From NCBI GenBank assembly GCA_947475065.1, contig CANJLB010000023.1, positions 1 through 60,443 on the forward strand: DNA of 60,443 nucleotides, read 5' to 3'. Positions 9,667 to 20,231 of this stretch are shown in pieces. How positions within the stretch are numbered: the first letter of the stretch is position 1; each line of letters opens with the position of its first letter. This DNA is from Opitutia bacterium (GTDB lineage: Bacteria > Verrucomicrobiota > Verrucomicrobiia > Opitutales > Opitutaceae). Below the pieces are notes generated by a model. That model did not search any database and was not told where the DNA came from. It saw only the letters and a program-made list of their open reading frames with translations. Position numbers and translations under genes: made by a program.

Positions 9667-9742
9667 GGACGGTCATTTTCCAGCCTTGTCGCGTGGGATG
9701 CACCCGACGGCGGCTGCGATTCCTTGATCCCCTGCGCAGCCT

Positions 9743-11041
<1,299 letters not shown>

Positions 11042-11174
11042 GCAGGGACACCTATCGGCGCAAACCGGCGGTAAGTCGAGGCGTTTTCACGGGGCCGGGC
11101 GGTGTTATGCCGGTACCTGCACCAGGTCTGGTCGCGTGGGAGCTACGGCCGGGCCGCTCCTGAGCAGTCCGGTG

Positions 11175-11636
11175 CTACGCTTTCAGCTCGACCACGATCT
11201 GCACCTCGGCCGTGGAATTCTTTGGCAGGCCGCTCACGCCGACGGCGGCGCGCGCGTGCTTGCCCGCCTCGCCGAAAACTTCCACAAACAGGTCGCTGGC
11301 GCCATTGATCACCGCTGGGCTGTCGGCAAAGCCGGGGACGGCATTGACGAAACCGTTGACCATCACGATGCGCGCCACGCGATCAAGCGAGCCGGTCGCG
11401 GCACGGATGTTGGCGAGGGCGTTGAGGGCGCACACCCGCGCGGCATCGTAGCCAGTCTGCACCGTTTGCTCGCGGCCGACCTGCCCCGTGTGGGTCATCG
11501 CGCCGTCGCGGGCACAGATAGTGCCGGCGCAAAAAAGCAGGCTGCCCGTGCGGACGGTGGGCACATAGTTGCCCGCAACAGCGGGCGCGGCTGGGAGTGC
11601 GAGGCCGAGGGCGGCGAGTTTGGCTTCGGGATTCAT
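11175..11636 (-). CDS. RidA/YjgF family protein
   Basis: A 153-residue cytosolic Rid protein, likely a 2-iminopropanoate/enamine deaminase. The C-terminal HARAAVGVSGLP...AEVQIVVEL matches the family signature, with R129 and E144 aligning to the catalytic arginine and C-terminal acidic residue of RidA. It is longer than classic RidA (~128) by an N-terminal extension of ~20 residues, as in the YjgH-like and other Rid subgroups. It may be co-transcribed with clpX upstream on the same strand (133-nt gap), but no functional link is known. Confidence 0.88.
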   Translation of the reverse strand: MNPEAKLAALGLALPAAPAVAGNYVPTVRTGSLLFCAGTICARDGAMTHTGQVGREQTVQTGYDAARVCALNALANIRAATGSLDRVARIVMVNGFVNAVPGFADSPAVINGASDLFVEVFGEAGKHARAAVGVSGLPKNSTAEVQIVVELKA

Positions 11637-11720
11637 GGAGCTGTTTTCATGGGCAAATACGGAGGCGAGGCCAAGGGATTTCGTCGCCTGTTGACTGAGT
11701 GACGCCCCTGCGGGACGCGC

Positions 11721-12734
11721 TCACGGCGCCAGCGCCTCGGGTGTGGCGACCTCGGATGGCGCGGCCGATTTTGCTGTCACGCCAAACTCATGCAGGGCTG
11801 CAATCTGCACGGCCAGCCGGTCGGCGCGCAGTTTGCCAAACACATCACCCTTTGCCGGATCGCCGTGCACGAGTCCGCGTTTTACCAATTCGCCCCGCGA
11901 AAACGCCAGCAGCTCAGGGGTCATGTCCCGGTTGCGCCGCAAAATCTCGGTGTGCGCCGCCGTCGGGTCGCCCCGCACGTAGTCGTCCCAGCCACGCAGC
12001 GACGCCGCCACGAATCCGCGCATGTCTGCCGGGTAATCGTGGGCGAAGGCGCGGCTCGTGATGATGACGTGGTAGGCGTCGTAGCCGCTGTCGGCGATGG
12101 CGAGGGTGCGGGTGGCGACACCCTGCTGCGTGGCGAAGAACGGCTCGCTGGTTACCAAGCATTGGTGAATTTCCATGCGATCGGCGAGAAAGGTCGTCAG
12201 ACCCGGCGTGCTGGGCCGCAGGTTGAAGGTGATGCCGTATTTTTTTTGCACGAACGGAATCCACGTCAGGCCGACCATCGCGGTGATCGTGCGGCCGTTG
12301 AGGTCGGCGAAGGTTTTGGCCGGATCGTTCGCATGCAGCAGCAGGCCGAGGTGGTCATGCTGCAAAAACGCGCCCGCGATGACCAGCGGCAGCCCTTGGC
12401 CGATCGCGGCGAGCGTGTCGTCGCTGCGGTTCATGCCGAACTCGACCTCGCCAGTGGCTACGCGCGGCCGGATAGTCGCGCCGGGTCCGCCCGGCAGGAT
12501 GTCCACGTCCAGCCCCGCCTCGGCGTAGTAGCCCCGGACGAGCGCCTGATAAAACCCGCCGTGCTCCGCCTGTGGGAGCCAGTCGGTTTGCAGGCGCACC
12601 TTGCGCAACGCGGGCCGGGCCGTGATGGGCGGGGGCACGGCCGCCTCGCGGGCACAGCCCGCCGTCAGCGCGGTGAGCGCCGCCAGCAGGCCAAGCAGAA
12701 AAAGTACGGGTGCTGTTCGCATGGTTGCTGTCAT
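11721..12734 (-). CDS. NMT1/THI5-like periplasmic substrate-binding lipoprotein
   Basis: 337 residues. A signal peptide ends in the lipobox TAGC (cysteine ~30), so it is anchored in a membrane. The mature part opens VRLQTDWLPQAEHGGFYQAL, the classic start of NMT1/THI5-like (SsuA/ThiY-type) binding proteins, followed by GYYAEAGLDVDILPGG. Such proteins bind thiamine precursors, riboflavin, sulfonates or similar small molecules for an ABC importer. No permease or ATPase gene is adjacent, so the cognate transporter is elsewhere. It starts 49 nt after the amidohydrolase stop. ATG codons at 12734 and 12722 are both possible starts. Confidence 0.85.
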   Translation of the reverse strand: MTATMRTAPVLFLLGLLAALTALTAGCAREAAVPPPITARPALRKVRLQTDWLPQAEHGGFYQALVRGYYAEAGLDVDILPGGPGATIRPRVATGEVEFGMNRSDDTLAAIGQGLPLVIAGAFLQHDHLGLLLHANDPAKTFADLNGRTITAMVGLTWIPFVQKKYGITFNLRPSTPGLTTFLADRMEIHQCLVTSEPFFATQQGVATRTLAIADSGYDAYHVIITSRAFAHDYPADMRGFVAASLRGWDDYVRGDPTAAHTEILRRNRDMTPELLAFSRGELVKRGLVHGDPAKGDVFGKLRADRLAVQIAALHEFGVTAKSAAPSEVATPEALAP

Positions 12735-12783
12735 GGCGAAGGCTGCGCCCGGCGCGCAAGCCGCAAAGCCGCGCGCCGCGCCC

Positions 12784-13671
12784 TCACGTCCAGCCAAAGA
12801 GCCGCCGGGCGTTGCCGCCGAGCAGCGCGGCACGCGCGGCGGCGTCCGTCACGTGACGTTCCGCTTCTTCCACGAAGGGCCGCACGCCCGCGCCGGGCAA
12901 TGTGCGCGGGTATAGGTCGAGGGGATGGTCCGATCCGAACAGCACGCGCTCAGCCGGCACGTCACGGCCGAGGCGCGGCCAGATTTTTTCCCCGTAGATG
13001 AGCGGCGCGGCGGCGGTGTCCAAGAGGACATTGGGCAACCGGGTGATGTCCAGCCCGCCGCCCCAGTGGGCGAGGATGAAGGTTACACGCGGGTGCGCCT
13101 GTGCCAGCCGCACAAAATCCTCCAGCGGCGTCTCCACCCGTCCCGGAAACGGCGGGGATGTGGGGTCGGTGACGTGCAGGTTGACGGAAATTTTTAAGTC
13201 CCCTGCCAATTCGAGCAGTTCCGTCCAATCTGGATCAATCAAGCTGTGTTGCGTGTGTGGAGAAAGTTCGCCCAAGCCGATCAAGCCATCGTCCACCGCA
13301 CGTCGCAGTTCCAGGAGCGCTGCCGAATCCACTCCTGGATGTACGGTGGCAAAAGCAGCAAGGCGGTCAGGATGCGCTCGGACACATTCCGCGTAAAATA
13401 TATTTTGCTCAATACAGGTCGCCTGGTATTCCCAATACCAGCCCAGCAGCACGGAGCGCTCGATGCCCGCTGCGTCCATCGCGCGCAACAGTTCGTCCAC
13501 TGACGGAAATGCCTGCACCGACCGGCCATCCTTGCGCCGTCGCGTGCAGAGCGTCGCCCAATGGGCCTCGCCCCGTGCCGCCGCCCAGCCGGCGGGATCG
13601 GCATTGGCCTCCGGAGGATAGAGATGGACGTGGGCGTCAATGATGCGCACGACGCCAATCTCAGGTGCCAT
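12784..13671 (-). CDS. Amidohydrolase-2 family metal-dependent hydrolase
   Basis: 295 residues with a TIM-barrel amidohydrolase fold (PF04909-like). The metal-binding H14-x-H16 sits in IIDAHVHLYPP. Later markers are HVTDPTSPP, ILAHWGG and the final GSDHP aspartate. Family members hydrolyse or decarboxylate cyclic and aromatic substrates; the substrate here is unknown. The start is the ATG at 13671, because the frame stays open to 14139 only by running antisense through recN. Divergent from recN with 124 nt between starts, and probably co-transcribed with the binding lipoprotein. Confidence 0.84.
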   Translation of the reverse strand: MAPEIGVVRIIDAHVHLYPPEANADPAGWAAARGEAHWATLCTRRRKDGRSVQAFPSVDELLRAMDAAGIERSVLLGWYWEYQATCIEQNIFYAECVRAHPDRLAAFATVHPGVDSAALLELRRAVDDGLIGLGELSPHTQHSLIDPDWTELLELAGDLKISVNLHVTDPTSPPFPGRVETPLEDFVRLAQAHPRVTFILAHWGGGLDITRLPNVLLDTAAAPLIYGEKIWPRLGRDVPAERVLFGSDHPLDLYPRTLPGAGVRPFVEEAERHVTDAAARAALLGGNARRLFGWT

Positions 13672-13795
13672 GCCGGCCGGAGCAATCCGCGAAATCGGCC
13701 GCGGGTCGGGGATCCGCGCCCTGCGGGCAGATTCCCGGGATCCGTTGCAACGCAGCCTTGAACCCCGCCGGATTTTTTGCGCCCCTGTAGCCGAC

Positions 13796-15460
13796 ATGCT
13801 CCAATCGCTCCGCATCCGCAATCTCGCCCTGCTCGAGGAAGTCGCGCTCGATTTTGAGGGCGGCTTCACGGCGGTCACGGGCGAAACGGGCGCGGGCAAG
13901 AGCATCCTGCTCGGCGCGCTCTCGCTCCTCGCCGGAGAGCGGGCGGACAAGACGATCATCCGGCAGGGCGCGGCGGCCTGCGAGGTCGAGGCCGTGCTGT
14001 TTCTTCCCGACACGAAAAAAACGGACGCCCTCCTCGCCCAGCTCGACCTGCCGCCGTGCGAGGACGGCGCGCTCATCCTGAAGCGCAGCCTCCCGCGCGA
14101 CAAGGCTCCCAAGATCACCGTCAACGGCGGCCTCGCCACGCTGGCGGCGCTGGCGCGGTTGGGTGAGAGCTGGATTGATTTCCATGGCCCCGGCGAGCCA
14201 CGCCGCCTGCTGAAGGAAAGCTGCCAGCTCGGGCTGCTCGACCTTTTCGGCGGGGCCGGCGCCGTGCTCGCCGCCTATCAGGAGAAATACCGCGCGTGGT
14301 GCGCGCTGCTCGCCGACCGCGAGCGGCTGGCGCACGAGACCAGGCTCGCGCCCGACCAGCTCGCGTTTCTCCAAAATCAGCTCGCCCGGCTGGACGCGCT
14401 CGACCTCACCGACGAGGCCGTTGCCGCGCTGGAGCGGGACTTCTCCCGCCAGAGCCATGCGCAGGAGCTGATGGCGCTCGCCCAAACCGTCGAGCATGGG
14501 CTGGCCGGCGAGGACGGCGCGCAGTCACGGCTCGCCGCCAGCGTGCGCGAGGCGCGCCAGTTGGAAAACCTCGACCCGGCCAGCCGGCCGCTCGCCGACC
14601 GGCTCGCCGCCGTTGCGGTTGAGCTCAACGACCTGGCCGCCGAATTCGGCACGCTCGCGCAGTCGCTGGTGTTTGACCCGGAGCACGCGGGGCAGCTGTC
14701 GGCGAGGATGGACGCGTGGCTCGACGCGAAGCGCCGTCACGGCGGTGACGTGGGCGCGGTGCTCGCCGCCCGCGACGACCTGCGCCGCCGGCTGGAAGCG
14801 CAGGGCGACATCGAAGGCGTGCTCGCGCGGCTGGAATCGCAGATTGCAAAGGCGGAGCGGGCGATGCGCGAGGAGGCCAAGATGCTCCGCGTGTTACGCG
14901 AGTCGGCGGCGAAAGCGCTGGCCAAGTCGGCGGCCAGGGGCATCACGCAGCTTGGCTTCAAGCAGGTGGATTTTTCGGTCCGCATCGTGCCGCTGGCCGA
15001 GCCGGGGCTCATGGGCGACTGCGGCGCGGAGTTTTTGTTTTCGCCCAACGTCGGCGAGGCGCCGCTGCCGCTCAACCGGGTGGCGTCGAGCGGCGAACTC
15101 GCGCGCGTGATGCTGGCGCTCAAGACCGTGCTGGCCGACCTCGATGGCGTGCCGGTGCTGGTGTTTGACGAGGTGGATGCAAATGTGGGCGGCGAGATCG
15201 GCCGCATCGTCGGCGAGAAGCTGGCCGCCATCGCGCGCGGCCGGCAGGTGTTCTGCGTGACACATCTCCCGCAGGTCGCCGCGCAGGGCGACACGCATTT
15301 CGTGGTGACGAAGGACCAGTCCAAGGATCGCGCCATCGTGAGCATCGTGCCGCTCCACACGAGCCGGAAGGCCCGCGTGAGCGAACTCGCCCGGATGCTC
15401 GGCGACAGCAAGGCCCGGAGCGCGCTGGCGCACGCGGAGGAGCTGCTGGGCGGAAAGTGA
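13796..15460 (+). CDS. recN: DNA repair protein RecN
   Basis: A 554-residue SMC-like ATPase for double-strand break repair. Walker A GETGAGKS is at 29-36; the middle is a coiled-coil (residues ~150-370, rich in A/L/E/R heptads). The C-terminal ATPase half carries VASSGELARVMLALK (signature), VLVFDEVDANVGG (Walker B) and the THLPQVAAQGD switch. Length is normal (~553). The start is the ATG at 13796, which begins MLQSLRIRNLALLEEV as in other RecN proteins. Confidence 0.96.
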   Translation: MLQSLRIRNLALLEEVALDFEGGFTAVTGETGAGKSILLGALSLLAGERADKTIIRQGAAACEVEAVLFLPDTKKTDALLAQLDLPPCEDGALILKRSLPRDKAPKITVNGGLATLAALARLGESWIDFHGPGEPRRLLKESCQLGLLDLFGGAGAVLAAYQEKYRAWCALLADRERLAHETRLAPDQLAFLQNQLARLDALDLTDEAVAALERDFSRQSHAQELMALAQTVEHGLAGEDGAQSRLAASVREARQLENLDPASRPLADRLAAVAVELNDLAAEFGTLAQSLVFDPEHAGQLSARMDAWLDAKRRHGGDVGAVLAARDDLRRRLEAQGDIEGVLARLESQIAKAERAMREEAKMLRVLRESAAKALAKSAARGITQLGFKQVDFSVRIVPLAEPGLMGDCGAEFLFSPNVGEAPLPLNRVASSGELARVMLALKTVLADLDGVPVLVFDEVDANVGGEIGRIVGEKLAAIARGRQVFCVTHLPQVAAQGDTHFVVTKDQSKDRAIVSIVPLHTSRKARVSELARMLGDSKARSALAHAEELLGGK

Positions 15461-15489
15461 TGGCGGCGGACTTGCCAGCCGCCTGCCGC

Positions 15490-17955
15490 CTATGGGCTGC
15501 TGACGCTCCAGTTGATCCCGTTCGGCGACGTGAGGGTGATGCCCGACGATCCGGCATCCGGCAACGTGCCCACCACCACCCACTCGGCACCATCCCAGAC
15601 CACCGCAAGCAGACTGGCCGTCGTGCCGGAGTTGCGCGGGTACCAGGTCACGCCGTCGGACGAGGTGAGAATGATCCCCCCATTGCCCACCGCCACATAG
15701 AGGCTTCCGTTCCACGCCACGTCACGCAGCGACGCGGCTTCGTATCCGACAATCGTCACCGAAGCCAGCGGCGGTTTCAGGCCTGTGGTTGCATTGACCT
15801 GCAAGTTCACGGAAGTGCTGTTTTTCGCAGCCGGGGAGCCGGCGGAGGCGGGTTTGTAAATTACCGTCAGCCCGGACGGAATCGCGGCGGGGGCAGGGGC
15901 GACGGGCGGGCCGCTGACGGACAGCTTAATGCCGCCGTTGGCGGCACCGAATCCATCCACGGCGAGCTGGTAGGTGGTGCCGATGGTGGCGGCGAAAGTG
16001 GCCAGGCCCGAGCTGGTGCTGACGACGGACGTAAGCGCAGAAACCGTCGTGGTCCCAGTATAGATGCCGAGCAGCGTGGTGAACTTGCTGCCGGCGGTGG
16101 AGACCGTCACCGTGCCGCTGGCGGAGGCGGTCCAGCTCCACCAGACGGACCTGCCGCCGGCATTGCCCGCGTGGTTGAACTCGCCGGTTTCCTTGGTGGC
16201 GTTGATGTTTGATCCGGACGTCGTCACCGTTGAGCCCCGGAGCACAATGCGGCTGGCGAAACTGTCGTTGGCCGGGGGCGGCGTCGCCGTCAGGTTAATG
16301 GAGAGCGAGATGGTGCCGGTGGTGCCGCTGAAGCCGTCCACGGCGATATTGTAGGCGGTGCCGGCGATGGCGGGGAAGGACACCAGGCTGGAGTGGCTGC
16401 CGGTGGCGACATCGTCGTTGCTGGCGACGGCGGTGAGGGCTGAAACCGTGGTGCCGGTGTAGATCCCGAGAAGGGTGTCAAAACTGCTGCCGGCGGTGGA
16501 TATCGAGACGGTGCCGCTGGCCGTTGGGGTCCAGGTCCACCAGACCGACTTGCCGCCGCCATTGCCAGCATGACTGGGTTCGCGCGTTTCCTTGGTCGCG
16601 CCGACATTGGTGCCGGAGGTTGTCACCGTCGCGCTGCCGCTGAGCGTGATGGCGCTCGAAAAGGTGTTATTGGCCGGGACCGTCACCACGGCCTGGGTGA
16701 TGGAGAGCGAAACGGTGCCGGTGGTGGCGCCGAAGCCGTCCACGGCGATGCGGTAGGTGGTGCCGTTGGTGGCAGGGAAGGACACCAGGCTGGAGTGGCT
16801 GCCGGTGGCGACATCGTCGTTGCTGGCGACGGTCGTCAGCGCATTCACGGTGGCGCCGGTGTAAACCCCGAGGAGGGTGTCGAAACTGCTGCCAGCGGTC
16901 GAGATCGTGACGGTGCCGCTGCCGGTGGCCGTCCAGCTCCACCAGACGGATTTGCCGCCGGCGTTGCCGGCATGCCTGGGTTCGCCGGCTTCCTTGGACG
17001 TGCCGCCATTGGTGCCCGAGGTTGTCACGGTCGCACCGCTGAGGGTGAAAGCGGCCGCAAAGTTGTTATTGGCCGGCAAGGGCGGTGTGAGGACAAGGTT
17101 GAGCGAGAGGGAGACGGTGCCGCTGGTGCCGCTGAAGCCATCCACCGCGATGCGGTAGAGGGTGCCGGCGGTGGCGGGGAAGGACACCCGGCTGGAGAGG
17201 CTGCCGGTGGCGACATCGTCGTTGCTGGCGACGGTCGTGAGCGCGTTCACCGTGGTGCCGGTGTAAACCCCGAGGAGGGTGTCAAAGCTGCTGCCGGCGG
17301 TGGAAATCGAAACGGTGCCGCTGACGGAAGTGCTCCAGTTCCACCAGACGGATTTGCCGCCGGCGTTGCCGGCATGCCGGGGCTCGCTGGTTTCCCTGCT
17401 CGCGCCGACATTGGTGCCCGAAAAGGTCATGGTCGCTCCGCTGAGCGTGATGGAGCTGGAAAAACTGTTGTTGAACGGCACGGAGGTCGAGACTGTGAGG
17501 AACGCGGGGCTGGAGGTGACCGTATTGGCCGTGCCGCTGAAGGAGTTGGTTGCAACCGCGACGTAAGTGCCGGCATCCACCGCCTGCACATTGGAGATCG
17601 TCAGGGTGGCGCTGGTGCTGGTGGCGCTGGTGGTCCCCGTCCCGCTGTAGAGCGAGCCATTCTTAAACCATTCCACGGTCGGGGCGGGCGTGCCGGAAAA
17701 AACCGTCGAGAAACTGATCGTGGCCCCGGCGCTGGTCGTCCGGCTGGCCGGCTGCGTGGTGAATCTGGGCGCCGAGTTGACCGGGGTCGCGGCCGTTGCC
17801 GGCAGGGCAGGCGCCAGTGCGAAAATTGCAAACCCGAGCAGGCCGAGCAGACCGTTGGCGCTGAAGAGGTGGGCCGGGTGTTTGCGTTCGCTGTTCTCCG
17901 ACGATGGGGTGAGGGCGGAGGTGCTCCCATAAATAAAACGGTCAAGGATGGTCAT
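15490..17955 (-). CDS. Secreted modular protein: Ig-like domain plus four tandem repeats
   Basis: 821 residues starting at the ATG at 17955. An N-terminal export segment spans ~33-57 (GLLGLLGFAIFALAPALPATA). Residues ~60-157 form an Ig-like domain (APRFTTQPAS...AGTYVAVATNSFSG). Four ~125-residue beta-rich modules follow at ~161-286, 295-419, 427-555 and 561-680, each with a HAGNAGGKSVWWSW core, an STAGSSFDTLLGVYTG stretch and a YRIAVDGF ending, resembling pre-peptidase C-terminal-type domains. The tail (~740-821) has WNGSLYVAVGNGG...SSDGVTWY units like Asp-box/BNR repeats. Probably exported and involved in surface or substrate binding; the function is not known. Confidence 0.82.
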   Translation of the reverse strand: MTILDRFIYGSTSALTPSSENSERKHPAHLFSANGLLGLLGFAIFALAPALPATAATPVNSAPRFTTQPASRTTSAGATISFSTVFSGTPAPTVEWFKNGSLYSGTGTTSATSTSATLTISNVQAVDAGTYVAVATNSFSGTANTVTSSPAFLTVSTSVPFNNSFSSSITLSGATMTFSGTNVGASRETSEPRHAGNAGGKSVWWNWSTSVSGTVSISTAGSSFDTLLGVYTGTTVNALTTVASNDDVATGSLSSRVSFPATAGTLYRIAVDGFSGTSGTVSLSLNLVLTPPLPANNNFAAAFTLSGATVTTSGTNGGTSKEAGEPRHAGNAGGKSVWWSWTATGSGTVTISTAGSSFDTLLGVYTGATVNALTTVASNDDVATGSHSSLVSFPATNGTTYRIAVDGFGATTGTVSLSITQAVVTVPANNTFSSAITLSGSATVTTSGTNVGATKETREPSHAGNGGGKSVWWTWTPTASGTVSISTAGSSFDTLLGIYTGTTVSALTAVASNDDVATGSHSSLVSFPAIAGTAYNIAVDGFSGTTGTISLSINLTATPPPANDSFASRIVLRGSTVTTSGSNINATKETGEFNHAGNAGGRSVWWSWTASASGTVTVSTAGSKFTTLLGIYTGTTTVSALTSVVSTSSGLATFAATIGTTYQLAVDGFGAANGGIKLSVSGPPVAPAPAAIPSGLTVIYKPASAGSPAAKNSTSVNLQVNATTGLKPPLASVTIVGYEAASLRDVAWNGSLYVAVGNGGIILTSSDGVTWYPRNSGTTASLLAVVWDGAEWVVVGTLPDAGSSGITLTSPNGINWSVSSP
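15916..17475 (-). repeat. Four tandem ~375-bp coding repeats
   Basis: DNA-level tandem repetition encoding the four modules of the secreted protein. Modules 1-3 are very similar (long runs of the same codons in the SSFDTLLG and SNDDVATGS parts); the last module, nearest the C-terminus, is the most diverged and lacks the SNDDVATGS segment. Such arrays expand and contract by recombination. Confidence 0.85.
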
Positions 17956-18586
17956 GATTTGGAGATGAGGAGCAGATCGAGGATAGGCGGTTTGCGCTTT
18001 GACGCAACCGGGCTTGGTCAGGTGAGGAGAGGTGGCGAAAATGGGCTGGGTAACGTGGTGCGGCTGGCTGTGCCAAAGGAACCAAGGTGGAGGGCCGAGG
18101 TTTAGCGTCAAGGTGTAAGCTGGCTATGACGCCCTGCGCCGCATCCAAGTTTCCGCGCTTTGCGCGGTTTCAGACCTGCCAGCATGGCGCCCTGAGGTGG
18201 TGGTATCGTTTGGCCGGTGGTTGCGCGCTCGCCGCGCAACTCACCACAGCGAGCAAGCTCCGGCGACAGAGGGCAACGTGGCGTGACAAGCACGCCAACT
18301 ACCCCGGAAAATTCAAACGGTGCCACCACCAATCTTTGGTTTCGACTGCGTTTTTTAGGATTGCACGGCGTGGGACTTTGCGCGCCTTGAGATCGGTAGG
18401 CTGGCCTCGTCGTGAAAACCGCGACGAGAGGCACGGAGAGTTTTGGCGCAGATTCGACTGCCACCTTGGCTCAAGGTTTCTTCCCGGAGGGCCCGACTCT
18501 AGGCAGCTCTCAGCACAACATGGGATGAGCCGCCGTGGGGAAGAAGCTGGTGCTCAAGCCATCCGCTGCTAAAGTAGTTTTTAAAT
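17956..18586. other. Intergenic region with small hairpins
   Basis: 631 bp between divergent starts. It must contain the promoters of the repeat protein (minus) and the AraD1-like gene (plus). Inverted repeats are visible: CCGCGC/GCGCGG near 18149, GTTGCGCG/CGCGCAAC near 18222 and CTCGTCG/CGACGAG near 18406. No gene with recognisable features was found. GC content is lower near 18560-18586, just upstream of the AraD1-like start. Confidence 0.5.
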
Positions 18587-19591
18587 ATGACCCGCCTCGT
18601 CCAAATCCAAAACGGCCCCCATCGTCGCGTCGCCCTCGTCGAGGAACCGCACCTGCGGCTGCTCGCCCCTGAATTTGCCTCGATCCACGCGCTCGCGTCG
18701 GCCGCGCTCGCCGCCGGCGCGACGCTCTCCGCGATGGCCGCACGCCACGCCACGGCCGAGACGCTCGGCTATGACGCCGTTTACGGCGGCACGTCGCCGT
18801 GGCGGCTGCTTTCACCGGCTGACCATCCCACCGAGGTCGCACGCTGCACCATCACCGGCACGGGCCTGACCCACCTCGGCAGCGCGCAGGATCGCGCGGC
18901 GATGCACGCGAAGCCGGAAAAGGAGCTGACCGACAGCATGAAGATGTTCCTCCTTGGCCTCCAGTCCGGCCGGCCTGCGCCCGGCCAGATCGGCCCCGAT
19001 CCCGAGTGGTTTTACAAGGGCAACGGCAGCGTCCTTCGTGCGCCCGGCGCGCCGCTCGACGTGCCGCCCTACGGGGAGGACGGCGGCGAGGAGGCGGAGA
19101 TTGTGGGCATCTATCTCATCGGGCCGGATGGCACTCCGCACCGTCTCGGGATGGCGATGGGCAACGAGTTCTCCGACCATGTGTTTGAGCGGAGAAATTA
19201 CCTCAACCTCGCCGGTTCCAAGATGCGAACCTGCGCCATCGGCCCGGAACTGGTGGTCGCAACCGATTTCACCGATGTGGCGGGCCGCGTAACCATCACG
19301 CGTGCCGGCACCACCGTGTGGACCAAGGACATCGTGAGCGGCGAGGCCAACATGGCCCACAGCCTCATCAACCTTGAGCACCATCACTTCAAGTTCGACG
19401 CCCACCGCCGGCCCGGAGACGTGCATGTCCACTATTACGGCGCCCACAGCCTGAGCTACGGCGCGGGCGTGCGACTGGTGGACGGCGACATCATGGAAGT
19501 TGCCTTCACCGGCTTTGGCCGGCCGCTGCGCAACCCTCTCCGTGTCCTTACCGGACCCGCGGCACTCGTAACCGTGAAGCCGTTCGAATGA
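18587..19591 (+). CDS. AraD1/GguC-like protein (FAH-fold sugar enzyme)
   Basis: 334 residues resembling the AraD1/GguC family, related to fumarylacetoacetate hydrolases and acting in L-arabinonate or similar sugar-acid breakdown. Recognisable pieces are GTGLTHLGSAQDR, PEWFYKGNGSVLR, EEAEIVGIYLIGPDGTPHRLG, GNEFSDHVFER and the C-terminal HYYGAHSLSYGAG. The glutamate-rich EEAEIVG matches the metal-binding part of the FAH fold. The start is the only ATG at the front. No other sugar-catabolism gene is adjacent, so the pathway assignment rests on family alone. Confidence 0.8.
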   Translation: MTRLVQIQNGPHRRVALVEEPHLRLLAPEFASIHALASAALAAGATLSAMAARHATAETLGYDAVYGGTSPWRLLSPADHPTEVARCTITGTGLTHLGSAQDRAAMHAKPEKELTDSMKMFLLGLQSGRPAPGQIGPDPEWFYKGNGSVLRAPGAPLDVPPYGEDGGEEAEIVGIYLIGPDGTPHRLGMAMGNEFSDHVFERRNYLNLAGSKMRTCAIGPELVVATDFTDVAGRVTITRAGTTVWTKDIVSGEANMAHSLINLEHHHFKFDAHRRPGDVHVHYYGAHSLSYGAGVRLVDGDIMEVAFTGFGRPLRNPLRVLTGPAALVTVKPFE

Positions 19592-19693
19592 GCCATCCAT
19601 ACCGTGGGAGATACCTATGCGCACAGGAAAAAGCCAGTGACGGAAGTTGGGGCCATATCAATTCTCCTGCGCATTCCGAATAGTAAATATAAT

Positions 19694-19960
19694 ATGAGCG
19701 TGATGTTTGAGGTATATTATCGAGAGCCTGTTGATTCTGTCCGCGAGGAGAGAATCTCGCAGGAGGTGATGCTCTTTGGGGGGAAGCTGACATACCACGA
19801 GCAGCCAAATATCGAAGATTCTTCACGGGCTATATGCTTGACTTACGAATTTTCAGATCTGCACAAAGCTGAAAAGGCGGCCGATCGTCTTCGCCAAATT
19901 GGGGAGCACGTAGAGAACATAGTGGCAGACTACGGATCAGACCCACCCACTGCGCCCTGA
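19694..19960 (+). CDS. Small hypothetical protein
   Basis: 88 residues from the ATG at 19694 (MSVMFEVYYREPVDS); an in-frame GTG upstream at 19604 is less likely. It reads as a compact alpha/beta protein: VMFEVYY strand, GGKLTYHE, then ICLTYEFSDLHKAEKAADRLRQIGEHVE, which looks like a helix after a strand. No family recognised. Base composition is clearly more AT-rich than its neighbours, which may indicate transfer. It is cytosolic by absence of a signal or membrane segment. Confidence 0.6.
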   Translation: MSVMFEVYYREPVDSVREERISQEVMLFGGKLTYHEQPNIEDSSRAICLTYEFSDLHKAEKAADRLRQIGEHVENIVADYGSDPPTAP

Positions 19961-20231
19961 GGAGCCGCGCGGCTATTTTTTAAAAATGATCGTCACTGGA
20001 CAACTCCTTGGCTGAGATTGCTAGTGATGCTTATTGGAAAACCCATTGCCTCTTTCATCAACGATGATCCCGTCCGCAACTGAAGTAGAGGTGCGACCGA
20101 CCAAGCGATGTCCTGCGCAGGTAGCGCATTGCCTGAATGAGGCAAGCGATTTGGAGGCATGTTGACAGCCTTTCCGCTTCGACAAGCCTGTGCCGTATGA
20201 CCGTTCCTCCAGCCACCGCCACGCCGAGAGA

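Noticed and set aside
15916-17475. CRISPR array
   Set aside because: Repeats are ~375 bp, in frame and protein-coding, without short repeats and unique spacers.
16570-18105. A long plus-strand frame across the modular protein
   Set aside because: It mirrors the tandem repeats on the other strand; no domain, and it would cross the promoter region.
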